Below are positions 25,878 through 34,456 of a DNA stretch of 64,000 nt, in pieces. The stretch's first letter is position 1, and every line of letters begins with the position of its first letter. This stretch comes from an uncultured Eubacteriales bacterium. Lineage in GTDB: Bacteria > Bacillota > Clostridia > Oscillospirales > Oscillospiraceae. The stretch lies in the NCBI GenBank assembly GCA_900544295.1, contig UQUO01000009.1, positions 1-64,000 of the forward strand, written 5' to 3'. The position numbers were made by a program, and so were the translations under genes. Under the pieces are notes generated by a model. It was not told the origin of the DNA. It did not search any database and saw nothing but the letters and a program-made list of their open reading frames with translations.

Positions 25878-27329
25878 TTAGTCTTTCATGGCTACGGCGG
25901 TGTCGTAGAGGGCTTCTACCTCCTTGCTCGGGGACTTGCCCGCGGAGGTGGCTATGACTGCGGCGAGCAGACCCGCAAAGAAGCCCGGGATTATCTCGTA
26001 CACGCCCGTACCCTTCAGGAAGACCAGCCACAGGACGTCCACCAGCGCGCCGACCACGATGCCCGCCACCGCGCCGCCGAAGGTGAAGCGCCGCCAGAAC
26101 AGCGACAGCAGAATGACCGGGCCAAAGGCCGCGCCGAACACGCCCCAGGCGTTCTCCACAAGGCCCATTATCGTGCCGCTGTTCGGGTTCGCCGCAATGA
26201 GCAGAGCGATGACCGAAATGATGACCACCACTATGCGCCCCGCCCAGAGCATCTCCTTGTCACTCGCGTTCTTGCGGAACACCGGCTTATACACGTCGCT
26301 GGCAAAAGCCGAGGCCGAGGCCAGCAGCTGGGAGTCGCAGGTGCTCATCGCCGCCGCCAGTATGGCCGACAGCAGCAGACCGCTCACCAGCGCCGGGAAG
26401 ATCGTGCGCACCATCGTGATGAACACCACCGACGAGTCCTCGATCTCGCCCAGGAACATCCGCCCGATAAGGCCCGAGCCCACCGAGAAGATGAGGATGA
26501 TGAAGGTCCAGCTGATGCCTATAACGCTCGACTTGCGCAGGTCCTTGTTGGAGCGTATGGACATGAACCTTATTATAATGTGCGGCATGCCGAAGTAGCC
26601 CAGGCCCCAGCCGAGGCCGGAAACAATGTCGCTCCAGCTTGTGAAGGCGTCCCAGTACCCCTCTACCGCCGGGGCCGCCCCGGCAACCGCGCCGCCGTTT
26701 TTCACCAGCGCCAGGGCAAAGATGGGCGCAATGAGCAGCGCCGCCAGCATCAGCAGGCCCTGGAAAAAGTCCGTCCAGCACACCGCGTTGAAGCCGCCCA
26801 GGAAGGTGTAGGCGATGATGATGAACGCAGCTATGTACATCGCCACCGTAGCGTCTATGCCTATGACCGTGCTGAACAGCGTGCCGCAGGCCTTGATGCT
26901 TGAGGCAGCATATATCGTGTAGGCCACGAGGAAGATGACCGCGCAGATTATCTGCAAAAACTTGCTCTTCGACAGGAAGCGGTTCGTCAGGTACTGCGGT
27001 ATCGTGATCGAGTCCTTCGCCGCTATCGAGAACTTCCTCAGCCTCGGCGCTTCAAATATCCACGAGAGCGCGTAGCCTATCGCAAGACCCACCGCGATCC
27101 ATATCTGCCCCATGCCCAGCGCGTACACCGACGCCGGCAGGCCCATGAGCACCCAGGCGCTCATGTCCGAGGCGCCCGCCGAGAGCGCAGACACCCACGG
27201 CCCCATCTGACGGCCGCCCAGGAAGTAGTCCTTCTCGTCGTTGCCCTTGCTCTTGACAAAAAAGTAGATGCCTATGCCTACCATGAACACAAAGTAGATG
27301 ACAAACACTATAAGCTCGGTCAAATTCAT
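25878..27329 (-). CDS. putP: Sodium/proline symporter PutP
   Basis: This 483-residue member of the sodium/solute symporter family imports proline with Na+. The N-terminus ELIVFVIYFVFMVGIGIYFF, the DYFLGGRQMGPWVSALSAGASDMSAW segment with Na+-site residues, and the WIFEAPRLRKF loop are typical of PutP, as are 13 predicted helices. I place the start at ATG 27329 because a purine-rich GGGGTAGACGGA lies just before it; the ATG at 27347 has no such site. Divergent from a LysR-type gene. A proline or related solute specificity is well supported by family resemblance. Confidence 0.92.
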   Translation of the reverse strand: MNLTELIVFVIYFVFMVGIGIYFFVKSKGNDEKDYFLGGRQMGPWVSALSAGASDMSAWVLMGLPASVYALGMGQIWIAVGLAIGYALSWIFEAPRLRKFSIAAKDSITIPQYLTNRFLSKSKFLQIICAVIFLVAYTIYAASSIKACGTLFSTVIGIDATVAMYIAAFIIIAYTFLGGFNAVCWTDFFQGLLMLAALLIAPIFALALVKNGGAVAGAAPAVEGYWDAFTSWSDIVSGLGWGLGYFGMPHIIIRFMSIRSNKDLRKSSVIGISWTFIILIFSVGSGLIGRMFLGEIEDSSVVFITMVRTIFPALVSGLLLSAILAAAMSTCDSQLLASASAFASDVYKPVFRKNASDKEMLWAGRIVVVIISVIALLIAANPNSGTIMGLVENAWGVFGAAFGPVILLSLFWRRFTFGGAVAGIVVGALVDVLWLVFLKGTGVYEIIPGFFAGLLAAVIATSAGKSPSKEVEALYDTAVAMKD

Positions 27330-27473
27330 TCCGTCTACCCCACACATGAAAAATTTTTATACATTCCATTACCTTTACAAATGGATGCTTTTGAATTATA
27401 ATCTTAGCCGCGGCAAATGGCAAGAGGCGGGCCCCCGTTTTTGGGGCTCCGGAGAGCTTTTTTGCGGGCTTGC

Positions 27474-27488
27474 ATCAAATTTATTGAT
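27474..27488. promoter_or_regulatory. LysR-type binding site candidate
   Basis: ATCAA, five bases, TTGAT is a perfect inverted repeat of T-N11-A type, 35 bp upstream of the lysR start and in the region shared with divergent putP. Confidence 0.5.
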
Positions 27489-27523
27489 TTGCTTCATCTT
27501 TGCATGAAAGGAATTCATGTAAT

Positions 27524-28423
27524 ATGCCAGTGAACAAATATGAGGCCTTTTTGAAGGCGGCGGAGCTGGGGAGTCTGACGCGCGCGGCGGCGGAGCTGGG
27601 GGTGACGCAGTCTGCGGTCTCGCACATGATAGGGGCGCTGGAGGAGGAGCTGGGCTTCTCCTTATTAAAAAGGGGCCGCGGCGGGGCGCGGGCGACGGCG
27701 GAGGGCGAGCGCGTGCTGCCCGCCATCCGCGGCATGCTGAACTCACGCGAGCAGCTGGAGCAGACGGCGGCCGCCATCCGCGGCCTAGACTGCGGCACGG
27801 TGAGGATAGGCACCTTCACCAGCGTCGCCGTCCACTGGCTGCCGGGGATGATAAAGCGTTTCCAGTCCGAGTATCCGAAGGTGGAGCTGAAGCTCATGAA
27901 CGGTGACTACCACGACGTGGAGCAGTGGCTGTCAGAGGGGAGCGTGGATCTGGGCTTCATCGCGCTGCCGACGCGGCTGAAGGGGCGGATCACGGCGCTG
28001 CTGGAGGACAGGCTGCTGGCCGTCGTACCGGTGGACCACCGGCTGGCCTCCCTGCCGCGCTTCCCTATAAAGGAAGTCGAAAACGAGCCCTTCATAAGCC
28101 TCCTGGAGACGAGCGACCACGACGCGCGCCGAGCGCTTGAAGCCGCGGGCGTAAAACCCAATATACGGTATACGACAAAGGACGACTACGCAATAATTGC
28201 GATGGTCGAGCAGGGTCTGGGCGTGAGCATCATGCCGGAGCTGCTGCTCTCGGGCCGCAGCGACAACGTGCGTATCATGGAGCTGACCCCGCCCGCGAGC
28301 CGGACCATCGGGCTCTGTCTCCCGGACGCGGACAGGGCCGGTCCCGCCACGCTCCGCTTCGCCGACTGCGTCTCCGACTGGGTCCGCGAGCACTATTCCC
28401 GGTTACAGAACACCTTGTCGTGA
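27524..28423 (+). CDS. LysR-family transcriptional regulator
   Basis: This 299-residue protein has the N-terminal winged helix (YEAFLKAAELGSLTRAAAELGVTQSAVSHMIGALEEELG) and a C-terminal effector domain with two Rossmann-like lobes (GTVRIGTFTSVAVHWLPG and the hinge near 165). Length matches the family. The ATG at 27524 is used; an AGGA lies 11 bases upstream, somewhat far. It lies between putP (divergent) and the TAXI-TRAP operon (same direction, 145 bp away), so either may be its target; both have candidate palindromes. Effector unknown. Confidence 0.92.
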   Translation: MPVNKYEAFLKAAELGSLTRAAAELGVTQSAVSHMIGALEEELGFSLLKRGRGGARATAEGERVLPAIRGMLNSREQLEQTAAAIRGLDCGTVRIGTFTSVAVHWLPGMIKRFQSEYPKVELKLMNGDYHDVEQWLSEGSVDLGFIALPTRLKGRITALLEDRLLAVVPVDHRLASLPRFPIKEVENEPFISLLETSDHDARRALEAAGVKPNIRYTTKDDYAIIAMVEQGLGVSIMPELLLSGRSDNVRIMELTPPASRTIGLCLPDADRAGPATLRFADCVSDWVREHYSRLQNTLS

Positions 28424-28476
28424 ATTAGCGTATGAAATATTTTGCAATCTCTGACCCAATAAATTCATTTTAAGGC

Positions 28477-28505
28477 TTGAAATGTGCCGGGCTATAGCGT
28501 ATACT
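28477..28505 (+). promoter_or_regulatory. Sigma-A promoter of the TAXI-TRAP operon
   Basis: TTGAAA (28477-28482), 17 bp, TATACT (28500-28505). An inverted repeat TTGCA-N3-TGCAA (28530-28542) lies in the early transcribed region and could be an operator. Confidence 0.8.
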
Positions 28506-28568
28506 TAGTTTGTCTTGAAATTTGGCACTTTGCAAAATGCAATTTATTTGTCAAAGGGAGGAACACAA

Positions 28569-29591
28569 ATGAAAAAGAGAATAGCTGCGCTGGTACTGTG
28601 CCTGGCACTGGTATTTGCGCTCGCCGCCTGCGGAGAGGCCGCCCCCGCGACCGAGAGTGCAGCCCCGACGGAGAGCGCCGCGCCCGTCGCCCCGGCGGAC
28701 GTGCCCGACCTGGAGGTCTCCGCCAACCTCGACTTCGGCACCGGCAGCTCCACCGGCACCTACTACGGCTTCGGCGGCGCCTTCGGCACCTACATCTCCA
28801 ACAACACCGGAGTGACCATCACCGCCGTCACCACCGCCGGCTCTCAGGCCAACATCGAGATGGTCGACGCGGGCGAGTATGACCTCGGCTTCGTGCAGTC
28901 CGACGTCATGAGCTACGCCTACAGCGGCACCAACCTCTTCACCGAGCCCGTGACCGGCTTCACCACCCTCGCGGCCCTCTACATGGAGCAGGTGCAGATC
29001 GTCACCCTCGACCCCGAGATAAAGACCGTCGGCGACCTGGCCGGCAAGACCGTCTCCATCGGCGCCGTCGGCTCCGGCGTGTACTTCAACGCCATCGACG
29101 TGCTCGGCGCCTATGACCTCACCGAGGACGACATCAGCCCCGTCTACCAGAACTTCGACGACAGCGTCGAGAGCCTGCAGGACGGCCGCATCGACGCCGC
29201 CTTCATCGTCGCCGGCGCCCCCACCACCAGCATCGTGCAGCTGGCCACCACCCAGGACGTCCACCTCGTCAGCCTCGACCAGGAGCACATCGACAAGCTC
29301 ATCGAGGTCAGCCCCTACTACAGCGCCTACACCATCGGCGCCGACGTCTACGGCACCGCTGAGGACTGCACCACCGTCGCCATCAGCGCCGTGCTGATCG
29401 GCCGCGCGGACCTCGACCCCGACGTGGCCTACACCATCGTCTACACGCTCTTCCAGAACGCGGACAAGATCAGCCACGCCAAGGCTGCCGAGCTGAGCCG
29501 TGAGTTCGGCGCCTCCGTCACGGACGTCCCCTACAACGAGGGCGCCGCCCGCTACTTCGAGGAGCAGGGCTTCACCGTTCCGACGGCCTGA
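28569..29591 (+). CDS. TAXI-family TRAP transporter substrate-binding lipoprotein
   Basis: This 340-residue protein has a lipoprotein signal (ALAAC, Cys near residue 22), an Ala/Pro/Thr/Glu-rich tether, and the TAXI-type binding fold with GTGSSTGTYYGFGGAFGTYIS and the later motif GDLAGKTVSIGAVGSGV. TAXI binding proteins capture acidic or dicarboxylate-type solutes for a sodium-driven permease. I chose ATG 28569 because GGGAGGAACACAA is just before it. Codon usage is strongly C-ended. It is followed by a stem-loop and the permease gene. Confidence 0.94.
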   Translation: MKKRIAALVLCLALVFALAACGEAAPATESAAPTESAAPVAPADVPDLEVSANLDFGTGSSTGTYYGFGGAFGTYISNNTGVTITAVTTAGSQANIEMVDAGEYDLGFVQSDVMSYAYSGTNLFTEPVTGFTTLAALYMEQVQIVTLDPEIKTVGDLAGKTVSIGAVGSGVYFNAIDVLGAYDLTEDDISPVYQNFDDSVESLQDGRIDAAFIVAGAPTTSIVQLATTQDVHLVSLDQEHIDKLIEVSPYYSAYTIGADVYGTAEDCTTVAISAVLIGRADLDPDVAYTIVYTLFQNADKISHAKAAELSREFGASVTDVPYNEGAARYFEEQGFTVPTA

Positions 29592-29617
29592 GCTCGCACT
29601 TTTGAACTCGCGTCAGT

Positions 29618-29642
29618 ACGCGGCGCCCAGCCAGGGCGCCGC
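29618..29642. other. Stem-loop between TAXI binding-protein and permease genes
   Basis: CGCGGCGCCC (29618-29627) and GGGCGCCGCG (29633-29642) form a perfect 10-bp stem with a 5-nt loop and no T-tract. Position and form match two other post-binding-protein hairpins in the window. Confidence 0.8.
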
Positions 29643-29665
29643 GGCTTTCGCAAGGGAGGTATACA

Positions 29666-31720
29666 ATGTCTGAGAAGAAAAAGAAAACAGACGGCCTGTT
29701 CGACAGCCGGATAGTCGACTCCGACGTCAGCGAGCAGCCGCACTACGAGCATCCGCACGTCAAAGGCTTTGACGGGGCGTCCTTCGAGCCGGAGGAGGAC
29801 CAGTCCGCCGACGTGGGCACGATGGAGGACGTCGAGGCCATCATGCGCAAGTACGACCGCGAGTCGAACACGCGCATCTGGCAGGGCACTCCCAAGCTCA
29901 TCGTCGATATCCTCATGGCGCTCTTCTCGGCCTACTGCATCTACTCCACGCTTACCACCAGGGCCGCCATCGAGATACGCCTCACCGCCTTCATGGGCTG
30001 CATCATGATCCTCGGCTTCCTGACCTACCCGGCCAGCAAGAAGCACGTCAAGGTCAACTCCCTGCCGTGGTACGACATCGTGCTCATGATCCTGGGCGCG
30101 GCGGCGTTCTTCTACTACAGCTTCTCCTACAACGACCTGAGCCGCGTGCTCACGAGCCCCATCCGCATGACGATGACCTACAACATCATCGGCATAGTCG
30201 GTGTGCTCGTGCTCGCGGAGCTCTGCCGCCGCTGCGTGGGCCTGCCCATACTCTTCGTGGCGGGCGCGCTGCTCATATACACCTTTGCGAGCGGCCAGAG
30301 CCTCAACGCCGTCATCCACAGCCTCTTCTACTCCACGCAGGGCATCCTCTCCACGCCTGTCAACGTCTGCGCCAAGTTCATCGTGGTGTTCATAATCTTC
30401 GGCGCCTTCCTTGAGCGCACGGGCATAGCGAACTTCTTCATAGACCTGGCCAACTCCGTGGCGGGCTCCGCCTCCGGCGGCCCGGCCAAGGTCGCGGTCG
30501 TGGCAAGCGCGCTGGAGGGCATGGTGTCCGGCAGCTCGGTCGCCAACACCGTCGGCTCCGGCTCCATCACGATACCCCTGATGAAAAAGACCGGCTACCG
30601 CGCCGAATTCGCCGGCGCAGTCGAGGCCGCAGCCTCCACCGGCGGCCAGATCATGCCGCCCATCATGGGCGCCGCCGCCTTCCTGATGACCGAGTACGTC
30701 AACGAGCCCTACGGCCAGATCGCCGTGCGCGCCATACTGCCCGCGGTGCTCTACTTCCTCGGCATCTTCATCGCGGTCCACCTCGAGGCCAAGAAGTTCG
30801 GCCTGCGCGGCATCCCCCGCAGCGAGCTGCCGAAGTTCTCCCAGCTCATCCGCAAGATATATCTTCTTGCCCCGCTGGTGATACTCATCTACCTCGTCAC
30901 CTCAAACTCGAACACCATCCAGGTCAGCGCCTCCATCGCCATCATCGTGGCGGTAGTGGCCAGCCTGTTCGACAAGGACAACCGCATAACGCCCAAGCGC
31001 TTTTTCGAGGCGCTGGCGGCCGGCGCCAGGGGCACCATCACGGTCGCCGTGGCCTGCGGCATCGCGGGCGTCATCGCCGGCTGTATCACGGTCACCGGCC
31101 TGGGCAGCAAGCTGATAAGCGGCGTCATCGCCCTCTCCGGCGGCAACGTGATGATCGGCCTGGTGCTGACGATGATCTGCTGCATCATTCTCGGCATGGG
31201 CGTGCCGACCACGGCCAACTACTGCATCATGGCGACGACCTGCGCCCCCATACTCCAGGAGCTGGGCGTGGACCTCATCGCGGCGCACTTCTTTGTGTTC
31301 TACTTCGGCATCGTGGCGGACATCACGCCGCCGGTCGCGCTCGCGGCCTACGCCGGCAGCGCCATCGCCAAGAGCAACCCGATGAAGACGGGCGTGCAGG
31401 CCACGAAGCTGGCCATAGGCGCGTTCATAGTGCCGTACGTGTTCGCGCTGAACCCGTCGATGCTGTTCATAAACGCGAGCGTGGGCGACATAGTGCTCAT
31501 CTGCGCCACGGCGGTGCTGGGCATGTTCGGCGTAGCTGCGGCGATGAACGGCTATCTGTTCAAGAAGATCCAGTGGTATATGCGCATCGCCTTCATGGTG
31601 AGCGGCCTGTTGCTGCTGGTCCCCGGCCTGGTGACGGACATCGCCGGCCTGGTGCTGCTCGCAGCCCTCACGGCCTACCAGTACTTCAGCGCCCGCGGCA
31701 GCATAGCCCGCGCGGCCTGA
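29666..31720 (+). CDS. TRAP transporter fused permease, TAXI type
   Basis: This 684-residue protein combines a small DctQ-like and a large DctM-like membrane part in one chain, as TAXI-TRAP systems do. After a 75-residue charged cytosolic start, at least 15 hydrophobic segments follow. The DctM part has the family motifs ERTGIANFFIDLANSVAG, GSSVANTVGSGSITIPLMKKTG and GMGVPTTANYCIMAT. Sodium-coupled uptake of the solute bound by the product of the preceding gene is expected. The ATG has GGGAGGTATACA upstream. A terminator follows 15 bp after the stop. Confidence 0.94.
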   Translation: MSEKKKKTDGLFDSRIVDSDVSEQPHYEHPHVKGFDGASFEPEEDQSADVGTMEDVEAIMRKYDRESNTRIWQGTPKLIVDILMALFSAYCIYSTLTTRAAIEIRLTAFMGCIMILGFLTYPASKKHVKVNSLPWYDIVLMILGAAAFFYYSFSYNDLSRVLTSPIRMTMTYNIIGIVGVLVLAELCRRCVGLPILFVAGALLIYTFASGQSLNAVIHSLFYSTQGILSTPVNVCAKFIVVFIIFGAFLERTGIANFFIDLANSVAGSASGGPAKVAVVASALEGMVSGSSVANTVGSGSITIPLMKKTGYRAEFAGAVEAAASTGGQIMPPIMGAAAFLMTEYVNEPYGQIAVRAILPAVLYFLGIFIAVHLEAKKFGLRGIPRSELPKFSQLIRKIYLLAPLVILIYLVTSNSNTIQVSASIAIIVAVVASLFDKDNRITPKRFFEALAAGARGTITVAVACGIAGVIAGCITVTGLGSKLISGVIALSGGNVMIGLVLTMICCIILGMGVPTTANYCIMATTCAPILQELGVDLIAAHFFVFYFGIVADITPPVALAAYAGSAIAKSNPMKTGVQATKLAIGAFIVPYVFALNPSMLFINASVGDIVLICATAVLGMFGVAAAMNGYLFKKIQWYMRIAFMVSGLLLLVPGLVTDIAGLVLLAALTAYQYFSARGSIARAA

Positions 31721-31734
31721 GCGAAAACAGCAAA

Positions 31735-31764
31735 AACTCCCCGCCCGAGGGCGGGGAGTTTTTT
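31735..31764. terminator. Terminator between TRAP permease and ispE
   Basis: AACTCCCCGCC (31735-31745), CGAG loop, GGCGGGGAGTT (31750-31760), followed by T on the plus strand and preceded by A, so it serves both convergent units. Confidence 0.9.
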
Positions 31765-32621
31765 CATGCCGTGCGCGTGAGGAACACCTCGCGGCAGAGC
31801 TCACGTGCCGCCGCGGCGGCGGCCGAGGCGCGCTCCTCATCCGCAAAGAGCCCGTAGACCGCGGAGCCCGAGCCGCTCATGACGGCGCCGAGCGCGCCGT
31901 TTTCCAGCAGCAGGCGCTTTATCTCGCCCACGGCCTGGGCGCAGCGGCGGTCCAGGGCGTCCTCGAAGACGTTGTACATCCTCCTCGCGACGCCCGCAAG
32001 GTCCCCCGCGCGCAGGGCGGCGACAAGACCGTCCGTATCCGGGCGGCAGCGGGTGCGCAGGGCGTCCAGCCGGGTGAAGAGCTCCGGCGTGGAGCAGGTG
32101 AAGTGCGGCATGCAGATGACGGCGGGGGTCTCCGGCAGGGGCGGCAGGGCTTCGAGGACCTCTCCGCGGCCCCCGGCCAGCGCCGTGCCGCCCAGGAGGC
32201 AGAAGGGCACGTCCGAGCCCGCGCGCAGCGCCGCGGCAAAGAGCGCATCCTCCCCCAGCGGGGCGCCCGTCAGATCATTCAGCGTACGGATGACCGCCGC
32301 GGCGTCCGAGGAGCCGCCGCCCAGGCCCGCACAGACAGGTATCTGCTTGGTTATACGTATATAGGCCCCGGAATCCAGCCCTGCGGCCTCGAAGAAGGCC
32401 TTTGCCGCCTTGACAGCTATGTTTCTCTCGTCCGTGGGGATGTAGCTCCGGTTCGTCTCCGCGCGGAAGAAGCCCGGCTCCCGCAGCTCCACGTATACCT
32501 CGTCCGCGAGCTGCGCGGCCTGCATGACCATTTTGAGCTCGTGAAAGCCGTCCGTGCGCCTGCCCAGCACGTCGAGCGAGAGGTTCAGCTTCGCCCTCGC
32601 GGGCACCGTGAGGCCGCTCAC
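31764..32621 (-). CDS. ispE: 4-diphosphocytidyl-2-C-methyl-D-erythritol kinase IspE
   Basis: IspE phosphorylates CDP-methylerythritol in the MEP pathway to isoprenoid precursors. The 285-residue GHMP kinase has the N-terminal ARAKLNLSLDVLGRRTDGFHEL motif, the ATP loop CAGLGGGSSDAA (97-108) and the C-terminal SGSGSAVYGLF motif. Length is typical. Its ATG overlaps the stop of the upstream phosphoglycerate mutase gene (4 bp), so the two are translationally coupled although their pathways differ. Confidence 0.96.
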   Translation of the reverse strand: MSGLTVPARAKLNLSLDVLGRRTDGFHELKMVMQAAQLADEVYVELREPGFFRAETNRSYIPTDERNIAVKAAKAFFEAAGLDSGAYIRITKQIPVCAGLGGGSSDAAAVIRTLNDLTGAPLGEDALFAAALRAGSDVPFCLLGGTALAGGRGEVLEALPPLPETPAVICMPHFTCSTPELFTRLDALRTRCRPDTDGLVAALRAGDLAGVARRMYNVFEDALDRRCAQAVGEIKRLLLENGALGAVMSGSGSAVYGLFADEERASAAAAAARELCREVFLTRTA

Positions 32622-33853
32622 AGGCAGAAGAGGCGCGGCATGAGCTCGACTCCGCTTTCAAGGAAGGGGCCGGACTCGCCGTTCTTCTCCGTGTAGCCGA
32701 GGCCAGAGGCGGGGCCCATCTCACGGCTGTCGTATATCATGTATGGTACCGGCGTGCCGCCATGGGCGCCGTTTGCCATGAAGGTGCGGTGGTCCGAGAG
32801 GATGAGCAGCCGGAAGTCCTCCCCCCGCTCGCGCAGGGCGGCGCACAGGGGCTTCGCCACGCGCTCGGAGAGGCACTCGACGCTGTAGATCTTGTGCTCC
32901 AGGTCGTGATTGTGCGTGGCCTCGTCCGGGCCTTCGAGGTGGATGGCGGCGAAGTCGTGCTCCGCGAGGACGTCCAAGGCCGCGGCGGTCTTGGCCTCGT
33001 AGTCGGTGTCCCACTCGCCTGTGGCGGTGGGGACGCTCACGGGCTCAAGGCCCACGAGGCGGGCAATGCCGTGGCAGAGCGGCACGGCCGAGATGACGCC
33101 GCCGTCCGCTCCGAAGCGCGCCGGGAAGTTCGGCAGGGCCGCGCCCTTGCCCTCGGCCCAGAACCAGATGCAGTTGGCGGGCAGCTTGCCCTCAGCCTCG
33201 CGCTTTTTGTTGATGGGGTGGCCCGGCAGGAGCTCGGCGGCCTTGCGCATGAGGCCGAGCAGTACCTCCGCGTTGGCGCAGCCGGAAGGCAGCAGGGGGC
33301 CTATCTTCTCGTTCAGGTGGTCGTGCGGCGGGGCGAGGACTATGCCGGCGATGTCCGCCCGCTCCTGTACGGCCAGGTGCCGGAAGCTGGAGCCGGGGCG
33401 CACCGTGAGCTGCGCGCGCTCCGCCAGGGCCGCGAAATCCGGCTGGGCGAAGAGCCAGGTCACGAGCTCGTCCGACTCTTCCCCCTCGATGGAGCCGGCG
33501 CTGTGCGAAATCATGATGCGCTCCTCAAAGGGCGCGCCCTCCGGCCCGCCGAGGTTCACCATGTTGCAGCGGTAGGCCGCGCCTCCCTCGGGCATGACGC
33601 CGCCCGAGGCCGCGAGCTCCAGCGGAGCGCGCCCGGAAAAATACTTGCGCGGGTCGCAGCCGAAAATGCCCATGATGGCCGTGTCGCTCCCGGGGGGGAA
33701 GCCCTCGGGTATGGTCTGGCAGAGACCGAGCTCACCGCGCTCGCAGAGAGAATCGAAAAAAGACTTCCGGCAGGCCTCAAGGGGCGTTTTGCCGCCCAGT
33801 TCCGCAAGGGGGTCGTCGGCCATGCCGTCGCCTATTATGAGGACGTATTTCAT
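32618..33853 (-). CDS. apgM: Cofactor-independent phosphoglycerate mutase, archaeal type (ApgM)
   Basis: This 411-residue enzyme interconverts 2- and 3-phosphoglycerate. It belongs to the alkaline-phosphatase superfamily branch typical of archaea and some bacteria, rather than the 510-residue GpmI. The metal-binding IGDGMADDP at the N-terminus, the PPGSDTAIMG segment with the phosphoserine candidate, and the C-terminal SDHRTFMANGAHGGTPVPY motif are all present. The ATG is preceded by AGGAGGCAGAAT. A TATACT-type -10 box lies about 40 bp upstream. Because GpmI-type genes may also exist in the genome, its main role could be regulatory or in serine-threonine metabolism. Confidence 0.9.
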   Translation of the reverse strand: MKYVLIIGDGMADDPLAELGGKTPLEACRKSFFDSLCERGELGLCQTIPEGFPPGSDTAIMGIFGCDPRKYFSGRAPLELAASGGVMPEGGAAYRCNMVNLGGPEGAPFEERIMISHSAGSIEGEESDELVTWLFAQPDFAALAERAQLTVRPGSSFRHLAVQERADIAGIVLAPPHDHLNEKIGPLLPSGCANAEVLLGLMRKAAELLPGHPINKKREAEGKLPANCIWFWAEGKGAALPNFPARFGADGGVISAVPLCHGIARLVGLEPVSVPTATGEWDTDYEAKTAAALDVLAEHDFAAIHLEGPDEATHNHDLEHKIYSVECLSERVAKPLCAALRERGEDFRLLILSDHRTFMANGAHGGTPVPYMIYDSREMGPASGLGYTEKNGESGPFLESGVELMPRLFCL

Positions 33854-33978
33854 ATTCTGCCTCCTGTTTCACACTAATTTGAGGGTAGTATATCGCAAAT
33901 CACCCCTGAATGGAAGAGGGAGTTCTCTCCCCGCAGGCAAAGTGTTAAAACTTTAATCTTCCCATATGAGTATTTTTG

Positions 33979-33987
33979 TGGTATGAT
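33979..33987 (+). promoter_or_regulatory. Extended -10 promoter of the V-ATPase operon
   Basis: TGG directly before TATGAT (33982-33987). The -35 region is weak, so this is an extended -10 type. It lies 52 bp upstream of the first ATPase gene. Confidence 0.55.
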
Positions 33988-34039
33988 TTAATGAGGTAAG
34001 TGTGAATCAGCCGCGTCAACGTCGGAGGAGGTCAGCAGT

Positions 34040-34456
34040 TTGAATTCCATAAAGCAGCTTCAGGCCCAGGAGGAGGTCCGCGCCCGGCGCGAGGAGGAGG
34101 CCCGCCGCCTCAGACTTGAGCAGGAGACGGCCGCGGATATGGCCGTCCTGCGCGCTATCCTGGACGCCGAGCGCAGCGCATGTGAGATAGAAAGTGCAGC
34201 CGAGCGGCACCGTGCCGGGCTCGACGGGCGCATCCGGGCAGCAAAGGACGAGCTGCTCTCCCGCGTGAGGGCCGAGACGCGCGAAGCCATGGCGCAGGAC
34301 GCCGAGGCAGAGCGCCTGCGCGCCGAGGGCGAGATAGAAAAGGACAGGGCCGAGGCCGCCGCGCGCCGCGAGGCGCTCCGGGCGCGGTACGAGAGCTCCC
34401 GCGAGGGCTACGTGCAGCAGGTCTTCGACATAGTCACGGGTAAGCGGGATGAATAA
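34040..34456 (+). CDS. V-type ATPase peripheral stalk subunit (G/H-like)
   Basis: This 138-residue protein is almost entirely a charged coiled coil (residues about 6-120, rich in Arg, Glu and Ala) with a short C-terminal globular tip (YVQQVFDIVTGK). That architecture matches the subunit G/H (AhaH/NtpF-type) half of the peripheral stalk, which pairs with subunit E. The start is TTG at 34040, directly behind GGAGGAGGTCAGCAG. It is the first gene of the V-ATPase operon and overlaps the next by 8 bp. Naming differs between systems (G, H or F), so no symbol is given. Confidence 0.85.
   Translation: MNSIKQLQAQEEVRARREEEARRLRLEQETAADMAVLRAILDAERSACEIESAAERHRAGLDGRIRAAKDELLSRVRAETREAMAQDAEAERLRAEGEIEKDRAEAAARREALRARYESSREGYVQQVFDIVTGKRDE

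Noticed and set aside
32618..33853. Alkaline phosphatase instead of phosphoglycerate mutase
   Set aside because: The superfamily is shared, but the N- and C-terminal motifs and length match ApgM.
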